A DNA stretch of 64,000 nucleotides from Paracamarosporium sp. OC-R06-R3 (lineage: Eukaryota > Ascomycota > Dothideomycetes > Pleosporales > Didymosphaeriaceae), in contig JACVRA010000153.1 in NCBI GenBank assembly GCA_019828545.1, positions 124,001-188,000 on the forward strand. Direction: 5' to 3'. Below are positions 1 to 9,573 of this stretch, one piece after another. A program made the position numbers and the translations under genes. Position 1 is the stretch's first letter. Each line of letters opens with the position of its first letter. The notes under the pieces were generated by a model. It was not told the DNA's origin and ran no database searches. It saw only the letters and a program-made list of their open reading frames with translations.

Positions 1-4
1 AGAT

Positions 5-241
5 ATGTACTTGGTATGGGATGATTGGGGTGAAGAATATGTTAGTCGTTGGAAAGATGCTATAGACGATAGCTCAGGGGATCTCGTGTTGGATAGGGAC
101 GTATGGGGTGATGAGAACATCACACGATTTGAAGAATATCCGCAGTGCACGAATAAAGATGAACGGGCACTCAGAAAGCTGCTAAGGAAACTGGGTGTGT
201 TTGACGGTGGGAGGATTCACGTTTCAGTGACGTTGACCTAA
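5..241 (+). CDS. Hypothetical open frame at window edge, possibly the 3' exon of a truncated gene
   Basis: I do not recognise this 78-residue frame. It is acidic in the first half and ends with a basic stretch (ALRKLLRKLG) and a beta-like tail (GGRIHVSVTLT). It begins 5 bases from the window edge, so it may be the last exon of a gene that starts upstream; the ATG at 5 could then be internal. There is no signal peptide or membrane segment. Composition is plausible for protein, but no motif supports a function. It could equally be a chance frame. Confidence 0.28.
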   Translation: MYLVWDDWGEEYVSRWKDAIDDSSGDLVLDRDVWGDENITRFEEYPQCTNKDERALRKLLRKLGVFDGGRIHVSVTLT

Positions 242-831
242 CGATTGGTACCCGTTCTTCGCGAAGAGCAAGTCTAGCTTCTTGCTCCAACCGGCATTAC
301 ATCAATAAATCAGGTTGCACACCTGCTATTCATGATGGTCTTGAAGCTATCTTATGTCTCCAAAACTAATCATCATCATATGGGATTGTCATGTCAAGGC
401 ATATCCCAGATTGCATCTGATGGAATCTCATAACGACCGATCGTTATCCGAGCCTCCGGCTCATAAGTCCGAGAAATATACGTGGACCGGATCTCACCCC
501 AGTATACAAACAGTAGTGACAAAGGATCAATGTGGAGAAGGGTGGGTGATGGTGGGGTATGGAACCTCTAGACAACCTAGCGGAACACCTACTCAATCCG
601 CTATTCTATCATGTATCTGATTGGACATCCCGTTCGGGAAAGAGCTCCGCTAGAGACTTTTACGCCGCGATTGCCTGTTTGGTCATCCCCCATATTTACT
701 GCGTCGATCAAGTCAGACCTTTACTACAAGCACGTTTAAAAGGGCTGACTTGTATAAAGGAACACACTGTTCGCTCTTTCATGTAAACAACAACTTCGCA
801 ATCTTTATTCTCTGAAAACTACACATCAAAC
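242..831. other. Intergenic stretch, no supported gene
   Basis: About 590 bases upstream of the oxidoreductase. Short overlapping frames at 354-620 and 559-786 have no recognisable motif and I do not call them genes. The last 50 bases before the ATG at 832 (AACAACTTCGC...CACATCAAAC) look like an ordinary fungal 5' leader. Confidence 0.5.
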
Positions 832-2015
832 ATGACTGAAGCAAAGCAACTTAAAATCGCAGTCGTTGGACTTGGACGTATGGTCAGTCAACTTTCTCAT
901 CAATATCATGCAGACTGTGCTCATGGAAGACTAGGGTAAACGCCATGTGCACACCTTAATCAACCGCGTCGCACGCGCACAGGTCGTCGCTGTATGCAGC
1001 ACTGAGCCCCATGAGATCGAGTGGGCAACCAACAACCCCGAATACAAAGAATTCGGCATTGCCGTCTATAGTGCCTACGATAAGATGCTTGAGCATCCTG
1101 GCCTCGACGCTGTGTGGATATCTACTTCAACCGATGTTCATGCAAGCCAGACGCTGGCTGCCGTCAACAAGGGCGTGCATGTTCTTTGCGAGAAGCCATT
1201 AAGCACAGACTTGGAAGAGGTGCGTCTCCCTACTCTGGTCCATCGTTTCTCCGTCTGTGATCAAGATCATATTAACAATTTAGTAGGCACAATCGGTCGT
1301 TGATGTTGCAAAGAAACATCCAGAGCTTAAGGTCATGGCCGGCTTCAGCAGGAGATTCGACGCTTCCTATCGCGATGCTGCCACTAAGGTCTTAGACGAA
1401 GGAGCCATAGGCCAGCCTTTCCTTGTGCGATCAAACACATGTGATCTTCGCGACACAACCGGTTTCTTCGTCAGATACGCATCTCGCAACGGTGGAATTT
1501 TCGTGGACTGCGCTATTCACGACATCGACCTTTCCCTATGGTATCTTGGCAACCCAGTACCGAAGGCATGCTGGGCTACAGGGACTCTGAAGCACCACCC
1601 CGAGCTAGCTAAGTTCGGGGATGTTGATAATGCGGTTGGTGTCGTTGAGTTCTATGGCGGAAAAATTGCATACTTCTATTGCTCCAGGACACAGGCTCAT
1701 GGCCACGATGTATGCACCGAAATTACTGGAACAGAAGGCAAGATCATGGTCAATGTTGTGCCGAAGCAGAATAACGTCGTCGTAGCGGATAAGCTTGGGA
1801 TGCGACATGAGGTTCAACCAGAATATTGGCAGAGGTTCGAGGATGCTTTCGCGCTGGAGGCCAATGAGTTTGTCAATGCTGTCCTGAAGGATGAGCCTGT
1901 ACCACTGCCACTTGAGAATGGAATTCGAGTTATGGAGATTGGCAGAGCGCTACAAGAGGCACTACTTTCTGGTAACGTGTCAAGGTTCGATGAGCAGGGC
2001 AAGCGGGTAGCGTAG
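832..2015 (+). CDS. Gfo/Idh/MocA-family NAD(P)-dependent oxidoreductase (inositol 2-dehydrogenase-like)
   Basis: Exons 832-882, 935-1219 and 1287-2015 join in frame to a 354-residue protein, the usual length of the family. The Rossmann fold opens with KIAVVGLGRMGKRH (GxGxxG); intron 1 falls inside this glycine motif, so the intron is needed to make a working dinucleotide site. The catalytic-lysine motif VLCEKPLS follows near residue 100. The C-terminal GFO_IDH_MocA_C domain includes GFSRRFD and the IHDIDLSLWYLG segment that supplies active-site Asp/His residues. Members oxidise a sugar or cyclitol hydroxyl in the cytosol. Closest in style to myo-inositol 2-dehydrogenases, but substrate cannot be read from sequence. 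A Zn2Cys6 regulator gene starts 196 bp downstream on the same strand. Family assignment is firm; substrate is inference. Confidence 0.92.
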
Positions 2016-2211
2016 TTCTGAAGCAGATACAGAAAAATTTGATGTAAATGCATGGTTTCCGGTCTCAGTAACAAAGCGTTCCAGAGGGGTGCGGGGAAAA
2101 ACTCCGATTTTGTCATACCCCGCGCTTGCCTGCCCCGACCATCGGCGGAGCACTTGCCCTTCCTGCCATACGATGAACATCAGTAACCAGTACTGTCAAG
2201 GCTAATCTACC

Positions 2212-4331
2212 ATGCCAAAGAAGCCTGTTGATGCCTGCCTCAATTGCAGAGGTAAGAATCATAATCATAGCAAATAAGTATACATTGATAGCTAAGTTCT
2301 GGTCTAGATAGACATATAAAATGTAGGTTCTTCACAGTCCGGTTCGATGTACAGCTAACACTATTTTATAAGGTGACGGAAGAATTCCTAGATGTCAAAG
2401 ATGCGAGACCAAAGGTCTCGAGTGCACGCGAGTGAGAGGAATCTTTCGTCAGGGATCCGCAGCCAACTATGACGCCAATTTCAGGAGAGACCAGCCATGG
2501 ATTCACACAGATTCTATGCGACGTACTGATTCCACAAAATTCGCCCGTTTGGCTCATATTAGTGAGCTGACTAGATTACAGTGCAATTCGATCTTCATGG
2601 GGTTGATGATGACCTGACAGAGGACCTTTCGGCTTCTCCTACGATCAATGAGCATGTTAGAATACCAACAGCCTCTGAAACCGATCTCTCTGAAGGGATT
2701 GAAGCATTTCAGACTGGTGTTATTGGCCTCAGTAATCAAGCGCGACCTTCAAAGCGGATCAGAGTACACGACAACAGTGATGAGGAGACTGAACTTGCTG
2801 AAGCCAACAACGACTCCTCGTGCGCTCTGGCAGTGGCACCATCCCATACCGGATTACGCCAGGATATCCATCCACACCCAGTCTCCACCCCGATGCGAGG
2901 GATCGAACAGTCTGACTCGCTACCTTCGTACACTTGGCCAGACTCATATCGGCCTGCTGCTTCAAGTACATCTCCTGCTACTACTCTCAACGGTAGTACT
3001 ACTGGTGCACCGATAGTACCTCCTAAAGACACACTCACCCCAATAGCAAATACTCTCGAAGCATGCCTTCTCCGATACTATGTTCAGGAAATAGCACAAC
3101 TAGTATGTTCCTATGTCCATACTATCGATACTAAAACACTAAGCAATCATCAAGTTCGATACCAATGATGACCGCCGACTTTTCCAGCTTCTTGTACCTA
3201 AGCGTGCACTTCTATGTGCACCCCTTCTACATGCCATATGCGCAGTCTCTGCTCGCCGTCTAGCCCACCATCCCGATTATAAAACATATGAAGGCATATA
3301 TTATCAGGGCAATTCACTGCCTACGTTGGACTCCACAACTGCAGTCGAATATATGTTGAAGTGCATCCCATCCCTCTTCGAATTCCACAACGCATCGGAT
3401 GAAATCTACCAAGAAAACATCATTGCAGCCGCCGTCATACTACGCCAGTACGAAGAGATGGACGAAGAGGTTGAAGCAACATGCGATATACAAACACCAG
3501 AAACAAACATCATAGAACAGCGTGCAAATTTTCTCGCCGTCACGCAAGGCATTATCGACACCTGTGCATCGTTTCCGACTTTCGCACACGAAACGTTGGC
3601 GCATGCTGCATTTTGGATCGCTGTCAGACAAGAAGTGTATGAATCGTTTATGCGTGAGGAAGCGCCCAAAATGACGTTCGACAAGTACCATTTTGGTCCT
3701 GTGTCGACGGCAAATAGACTGGTCATGCATGCTGCGGAGGTGACGAGATGGAACTGGGGTGCTAAAACCGACGAAGAGTGGAGTATGCATACATCAGACC
3801 TCTTTGACACTCTCCAGCACTCTCAGAAGCTAATTCTTAAATACAGCCAGACTCAACGCAGAGCAGCGCCTCTTCGCCCAAGTCTACGCATCAGACTTCA
3901 TCCCTATCTACCACCGTCCCGCCGAACCTACCAAAAACGAAGCCTTCCCCACAGTATGGTACGTCTCCGACGCACAAGTCGTATCAGTGCAGCATTTCGA
4001 GCTCGCGCGCATGATTCTCATCGCCGAGAAACCCCTCCCCACCTCTCCCTCCACTCCCGCGGTAACCCGTGCCACTCAGCGCAAGATAGAAGCCCTCGTC
4101 CGCGGCATAATTCTAAAGCTCTGCGGTATCGCCTTCAGCAACCCGGCGTGCAAGCCTGCACTCGTCTCAGCGACCATGGCCATTTCGCTTTACGGAGACT
4201 ATTTTACGGATGAACATGAGCGTGGCTGCTTGCTTCGTGTTTTTGAGAAGATGGAGGAGGCACATGTATGGCCTGTGCAGCGGAAGAGGAGGGAGTTAGT
4301 GGAGAAGTGGAGGGTTGTGGATAGTCTATGA
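2212..4331 (+). CDS. Zn(II)2Cys6 fungal transcription factor, zinc cluster split by a 15-nt micro-exon
   Basis: Reconstructed exons: 2212-2251, 2308-2322, 2373-about 2522, 2582-3102, 3155-3782, 3847-4331, giving about 612 residues. Splicing yields a textbook zinc cluster at residues 9-36: C9-x2-C12-x6-C19-x6-C26-x2-C29-x6-C36. The 15-nt second exon encodes DRHIK plus part of Cys19. The C-terminal half has the fungal-specific regulator layout: a short helix before an FDTNDDRRLFQLLVP segment, then the HFELARMILIAEKP helix, then a C-terminal repression-type helix bundle. A 64-nt intron (3783-3846, donor GTATGC) restores the frame between EEW and RLNAEQRLF. The donor of intron 3 is uncertain: GT at 2523 or at 2448 both keep frame. 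It presumably binds CGG-type DNA half-sites in the nucleus. The adjacent oxidoreductase is a possible target, by position only. Confidence 0.88.
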
Positions 4332-4635
4332 ATCAAGAAAGCGTGGGTGCATCAGGATGCGAATACCAGGCCATCAGATCTATCAGACCGAAGCGAATGC
4401 ACTAGATGATGGGTTTCATACCACTAAGCGTGAATAAGTCGACTTATTACGCGAGACAATGGAGACAAAATTCAGACATACAAAACGATTTCTAACATAC
4501 GTATATGTACTGATAGAGCTGGAGTCGATTACCTTGCCGAAGCAGATTGAGCTGAGGGATCTAGATGTCATATGATACACGAATTCAAACGCCAAATACC
4601 GTATCCACAGAACTAACGCTACCATACGTATTCCA
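4332..4635. other. Convergent 3' intergenic region
   Basis: About 300 bases between two converging stop codons. Contains AT-rich sequence suitable for 3' ends (for example CATACGTATATGTACTG near 4500). I see no gene or repeat. Confidence 0.5.
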
Positions 4636-7600
4636 TCAAAACGGGCCCTTAGCGACCTCTGCCACAACACCAACAAGATAACAAAACGCCCCCACCCGAA
4701 CAACAGTCTTCAATACTCCACCCGGACCTCCCCTACACCTCCTCGTCCTTCTCTCTGGCATCTTCATGCTCTTTCTGCATTTGTTCGTTTCTCTGTGGTA
4801 CTCATCCGCCTTCCGCCGCCTCTCTGCGAAATCGACTTCCCTGTCCAATTCTGAGCCTACACCCTCGAACCCGGTAGGACTCAGAGTGGTAGTGCCATCA
4901 ACAGGATTGATACCCTTCCAACCTTCTGTTTCTTCTGAATTTATCTTCTGCTCTGTGCTTGACTTGTCTGTGGTGGTTGTGGCGATCTTCTCGGCTGTCG
5001 GGGAGAGGGGCGAAGCCGTTCGCACGCTTAGCACGTCAGGCTTTACATGAATGACGTGGAATGCTTCCGGAAGGTGGTCAATGAACTTTGCCGGGTGTGA
5101 AAGTGTAGCGAGCGCTTCATGCAAAGGAATGGGCGTGATGGGTTGGTTTGGTTGTGGGGCCTCCGAGGTGGTGATGGAAAGTTTACCTGTCTCCGCATTG
5201 TAAATCAGTGTTTTGTAAGATACCGGGACACCTTCGTCAAACGAGGAGTTGTAGGTGTACTCTTTCCCATCGGCTATTGGTGATGCCAAAACATCATGCT
5301 TGTCTTTCAGCTCAGCGGTAGTATGATTCTCCTCTACCCGGGCAGCCTCTGGGTCGGTCGGTCCAAGGGGGCGCAAATCTTCAGCTGTAGCAGATATATC
5401 ATTCGTATCTTTCTTTGGTGCTGCTTCGACTTCAGATGCGCTATCGGGCGCTGTAATATCAACCTTAGAAATGGGTGTAGATCCTGTCTCAGTCGCGATG
5501 GCTTCGCCAGCAAGAGAAGGTGAGACCTCGTCTTCTTTCAGCATTTGTATCGAGACCTGTCGTTTAGGTGTGATAGCTTCTGGCACCTCTGTGGGCTTCT
5601 CCATAGCAGGAGGCTCTTTCTCTGCAGGTTGAACTTGCCAGTGGTCCACGGTGATCGTTCCGTATACATCCTCGTAGGCTTTCTTCACCTCCTTCACTAA
5701 CTCCCTATCACCCTTCGCCTTCTTCACAGTATCGACTACACTCTTCTCTTCGGCATCCACATCTCTGCCTAGACTGTCCAACTGCAAGCCAAATGGCCTG
5801 AACAGGCTGTGTGCCAATGGGTTCGGGCCATCAAAAGATTTCCTGACAATGGGCTTCGGTGGATGTTTGTACCCATCGTCGGACAGACCGCGCATCGCAT
5901 CTTTCTGCTTGCTGACTTCATCTTCTAGTTTCTGATTGGCAGCAACTGAGTCAATGCCTCGCGCCGTGGGGTTCTCCTTCGCGGCGACAAATGCTAGAGC
6001 CTCGACAACCGAAGGATCTGCAAGGTCGACGCTGGACCCATCGTTCTTTGTTGACGTCTCTTCTTCTGTCTTTGGACTGATACCCAGAACCTGCATTGAC
6101 CTCGACACCAACCTTGAAAGCGCGAGCTGCGTGTCTTGTAGTGCTAGAAGCCTGTGCAGCAACTCTCCAGCTACAAGTCCCCCCGAGGTTCCAGCCTCAA
6201 CCTCGATACGTGCCTGCAGCCCAAAGACTGCCATGCGCGTGAGTTTGGTGTTCTTGCGGAGAACATCGGCGGTGAACCTGAGACGCTTTCGTTGAAGGAA
6301 CGAAGGCGTAGAAGTGCCCTTCAAGCTGTCGACAGCTTCACATGCTTCTTTGAACTGCTTATCGGTGTCCAGAAGTGCCTGTCTGAGCTTTGCAATTCGA
6401 GCATGGGCTGCAGCTTTCGAGGCACTCGCATCTGAAGTATCCTTTAACGCAGAGGGTAATTCCCTGTACAGTCGTGCCGCTCCAGCAGAAGCCCTGATTT
6501 CGTCTCTGTTTAGGCGGCTCACCAGCTCTTCGGCAGCTGGAATATCTTCCATGAGTTCATCTTTGATGCTTGCGAATGCGCGACGACCCTTCATTACCCC
6601 AATTCCAATACCTTTCAAGAACTCTTCGTCAGCTCCCGAAAGTTGACCTGCTACAAGTTGAACCGGATCCTGCCAGAAGTGTTGTGCGACTACGTTGCCA
6701 CCAGTATGCAACCACCTGGACATGAAATCGAGGCTTGTTTCAAGAACAGATACTGGTTTTGATGTTGTCTCTTCGGTCTTTGGTTCTGGCACGGTTTCGC
6801 TCTGCTCGTTTTCAGTGGACTTCGTCTGTTTCTGTGTTTGAGTCATTTCGCTTGTCTTCCGTCGTATAAATTGATCATTCATGACCTTAGCTTCAAGCAT
6901 GGAGTCAATCTGTGGTACGTCCTTCTTGAAATCTTCCTCGAGCTTTTGCCTGACAGCATTTTTGTCTTCGTGGGTGCCCTTTGTACGACCCATAGAAGCC
7001 CGAATGTCATCCGCAGTAAGAAAATCTAGATCGTCTTTTGGCAACTGTTTGAGAATATCGGACGTTGATTTTCGGGGAACGGTAGATACACCAGTGCTGG
7101 TCGGACCTAGCTTGGGATCTTTGGTACTAGGTTCTTTGGGCTTGCTATCCGCAAGCTCGTTCATGGCGTTAACTGTAGCTCTCTTTGATGATAGTACCCA
7201 ATCATCTGTATTGATCTTCGGGTACGGGGAAAACCTGGATTTTGACGTGCTTCCAGTGCCCTCCGTTTCTTCTGCGACGCTGGCAAGGGTTTCCTGTGAC
7301 TTTGCCTCTTCACTAGTCTCATCTGCCCTGTTCGCGAACTCTTCTACCTCTTTCCTACCTAATCGCGAGCTTGAAGTACCATAGAAATCTACCACCGCTT
7401 GACCCGAACGTGTGCTTATTGTCCCACGAGGCTCTACCAAAGGTGACGCATCTTGCTCATTGCTAGAATGCTTCTTGGTGCGAGCCTTATCCTTCTCCGT
7501 GACATCGATGACAGGGACATCGGTCTGCCTCCTTGGCTTTGGGTCAGAGCTTGACACAGCTCGGCGGTCCAATGTGGTCTGTCGCCAGTCTTCGCTATCA

Positions 7601-8463
7601 CTCTGTCGAGACGGAATGGGAGCCACCGATGGAGCCTTATCGGCCAGGAACTCCTCGATGAATGAAGTCTCTCGGGCTGTGGAATCTTTGCTAGATTTTA
7701 CGTTACTTTTGAACGCAGGGATTGGCTCGGAAGACGGTTTATAGCTGTTGATTTCATGTGTCTTTGGAGTGGTGTGCTTCTGTAGCTCTGGCTCTGGTTT
7801 CTCTGGGGTGTGCGTGTCTTTGCGAAGGCCCTGAATAATATCTTCGTGGAGTGCCTGATGGCTTTGAAATGGGTTTATCGGCAATTCGCGCGGCCGCCGC
7901 GAATCCGACGGGCTCGCTACTCCCTCGTTCCAAGGATTCTTTTCAAACCTGTTACGCCTATACGAAGGCTGTCGGAACATACCTTCATGCTCTTTCATCT
8001 CACCTTCTTCGGAAGCGTCAAGCTTCACTTTCTTTGGATATTCGTTTCCGTCCTTCTCCTTGTTCGCTCCCGAACTTTTATCCTTATCACCCAAACCCAT
8101 GTCCTCCAGCATCCACTTAGGAAACGTTTTCTCCACCCACTCCAACCCCTTCCTGTGCATATCTCTTTGCCTCGCAATATAGCCTTCCAGTCCGCGTCCT
8201 TTCAGCATATCCTCGCTAGCGCCAAAGAGCGCTCTGTAAGGGTCCTCTTCGATCCGCCTCCTCCATCGTCTCAGATGTCGTTGGCGCATCCACTCGAGGT
8301 CTGACATAGCCTCGGGTTTCTTGCCATCATTGCCATCTGAGTCATCGTTGTGCCTCGCAGAGGTAGGACTGGACTTGGAGAAGCAGCGCGAGGAACGGAG
8401 GGCGGTTGCGGCGGAGCGGCGGATTGGAGTGCGAGACCACAGGGTCGGGTCGCGACGCAACAT
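4636..8463 (-). CDS. Large mitochondrially targeted protein of unknown function
   Basis: A single uninterrupted 1275-residue frame. The N terminus (MLRRDPTLWSRTPIRRSAA and on to RSSRCFSKS) is rich in Arg/Ser, lacks acidic residues and looks like a mitochondrial presequence. Residues about 55-115 form a conserved-looking block rich in Trp and Arg (DLEWMRQRHLRRWRRRIEED). A long Ser/Thr/Glu/Lys-rich disordered middle follows. Then comes a more ordered region (SLDFMSRWLHTGGNVVAQHF and helical repeats after it). Near the C terminus a folded segment contains YKTLIYNAETGKLSI and IPLHEALATLSHPAKFIDHL. It ends in a single hydrophobic helix (VVRVGAFCYLVGVVAEVA), a candidate C-terminal membrane anchor. 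I do not recognise a named family. The architecture suggests an inner-membrane or matrix scaffold protein; that is inference. Confidence 0.82.
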   Translation of the reverse strand: MLRRDPTLWSRTPIRRSAATALRSSRCFSKSSPTSARHNDDSDGNDGKKPEAMSDLEWMRQRHLRRWRRRIEEDPYRALFGASEDMLKGRGLEGYIARQRDMHRKGLEWVEKTFPKWMLEDMGLGDKDKSSGANKEKDGNEYPKKVKLDASEEGEMKEHEGMFRQPSYRRNRFEKNPWNEGVASPSDSRRPRELPINPFQSHQALHEDIIQGLRKDTHTPEKPEPELQKHTTPKTHEINSYKPSSEPIPAFKSNVKSSKDSTARETSFIEEFLADKAPSVAPIPSRQSDSEDWRQTTLDRRAVSSSDPKPRRQTDVPVIDVTEKDKARTKKHSSNEQDASPLVEPRGTISTRSGQAVVDFYGTSSSRLGRKEVEEFANRADETSEEAKSQETLASVAEETEGTGSTSKSRFSPYPKINTDDWVLSSKRATVNAMNELADSKPKEPSTKDPKLGPTSTGVSTVPRKSTSDILKQLPKDDLDFLTADDIRASMGRTKGTHEDKNAVRQKLEEDFKKDVPQIDSMLEAKVMNDQFIRRKTSEMTQTQKQTKSTENEQSETVPEPKTEETTSKPVSVLETSLDFMSRWLHTGGNVVAQHFWQDPVQLVAGQLSGADEEFLKGIGIGVMKGRRAFASIKDELMEDIPAAEELVSRLNRDEIRASAGAARLYRELPSALKDTSDASASKAAAHARIAKLRQALLDTDKQFKEACEAVDSLKGTSTPSFLQRKRLRFTADVLRKNTKLTRMAVFGLQARIEVEAGTSGGLVAGELLHRLLALQDTQLALSRLVSRSMQVLGISPKTEEETSTKNDGSSVDLADPSVVEALAFVAAKENPTARGIDSVAANQKLEDEVSKQKDAMRGLSDDGYKHPPKPIVRKSFDGPNPLAHSLFRPFGLQLDSLGRDVDAEEKSVVDTVKKAKGDRELVKEVKKAYEDVYGTITVDHWQVQPAEKEPPAMEKPTEVPEAITPKRQVSIQMLKEDEVSPSLAGEAIATETGSTPISKVDITAPDSASEVEAAPKKDTNDISATAEDLRPLGPTDPEAARVEENHTTAELKDKHDVLASPIADGKEYTYNSSFDEGVPVSYKTLIYNAETGKLSITTSEAPQPNQPITPIPLHEALATLSHPAKFIDHLPEAFHVIHVKPDVLSVRTASPLSPTAEKIATTTTDKSSTEQKINSEETEGWKGINPVDGTTTLSPTGFEGVGSELDREVDFAERRRKADEYHRETNKCRKSMKMPERRTRRCRGGPGGVLKTVVRVGAFCYLVGVVAEVAKGPF

Positions 8464-9573
8464 TGTGGAGGTTTTTGGGCGAAAAGAAGGAATAGGTATA
8501 TAGAAAGTAAATGCTGAGCCGCGAGGAAGGCGCTGAAGAGCTGGGTCGGGCGGTTGAAGGCTGATGACACTTCGGACGTGTACATCAATCCGTAAGGACT
8601 ACTTGTCCAGAGCGGAATCAAACGCAATCCCCTCTGGAAGAATCAAGTCCTATCCAGTCGTATCGAATCTCGTCTTAGTGCTCTCGAAGCTTGATCTCGT
8701 CGTCGCCTTGCAGAGCACCAGCGGCCGTCAACGAACGACTGCTGGTAGCTGCTCGGTCGCGGGGGTCGTCACATAGATGTTGGGAAAACACTCATTGGCC
8801 CTTCAAAGGCACCAACTACAACAGCAGGTCATGACAACACGAAGTGAAGAAGGGGCATTCGAGTAGACGCCTCGATACCTCCGCATCGCTGCCTCGGAGG
8901 TAAGCTCGCTACCGACGCGCCTATCAGCGCTCGCGGGGCACATGCATTACGAGGTACAGCCACCTGATCACGAATTCCGCGCCCGTACTCCCGATGGACC
9001 TGCCAGATCAGAACTCCAAGCTCCGCATTTCCATCACTGGTGTCCTGTCAATTGGTGCGAATGGTTCCTCGTCCCAAAGGCTCCTTCACACGAGCAGCTG
9101 AGCTTCCCCCGCATTGCGATAAGACGATAAGGCGGGAGCTTGAGGTCCAAGCTCTCGGCGAAGTGGAACACTACCACTTTCACTTGCATGTCAACCCTGA
9201 TAGTCGAGTATCTACTCTAATGACAAACGTTGGATGTTCCATCTGGCAATGGAGAGACATCCGTTTGAACACGCTCATGTACCATTTGCATCGCATCGGT
9301 CATAGAGACTTTACACGGCTGAACCCGCATTCTCCTAAACATATAGATATCCATCTCATACCTACAAATGCAACACTCCTTCCCCTCCCATGCCTCGTCT
9401 AACCCAAGCCCAAGACCGGGCGACAACAACGCCCTTACGCCACGCCAAGTGCAAGACTACACTACATACCAACAGAAAAATACAAACAAAGGTATAATAC
9501 AAGCAGCTCCTACCAGCCAAACAAACACCTCCATATACACCACACTTTACACCTAGCCTCGCGCATTTGACCT
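8464..9573. other. Intergenic region, promoter of the mitochondrial protein
   Basis: About 1.1 kb between the start of the 1275-residue protein (transcribed leftward from 8463) and the stop of the Eps1-like gene at 9574. Frames at 8942-9402 lack codon bias and motifs. The segment 9300-9560 is A/C-rich on the + strand and probably holds the 3' end of the Eps1-like gene. No RNA gene seen. Confidence 0.5.

Noticed and set aside
2561..2581. A 20-nt intron in the Zn2Cys6 gene (GTGAGC...TTACAG)
   Set aside because: It keeps the frame but is far below the minimum fungal intron size; the longer introns with donors at 2523 or 2448 are preferred.
4766..8304. Several + strand frames of 90-170 codons opposite the 1275-residue protein
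   Set aside because: Fragmented, Ser/Leu-rich shadows of one continuous minus-strand frame.
8942..9402. Frames in the gap before the 1275-residue protein
   Set aside because: No motif, His/Pro-rich, and no codon bias; located in a promoter region.
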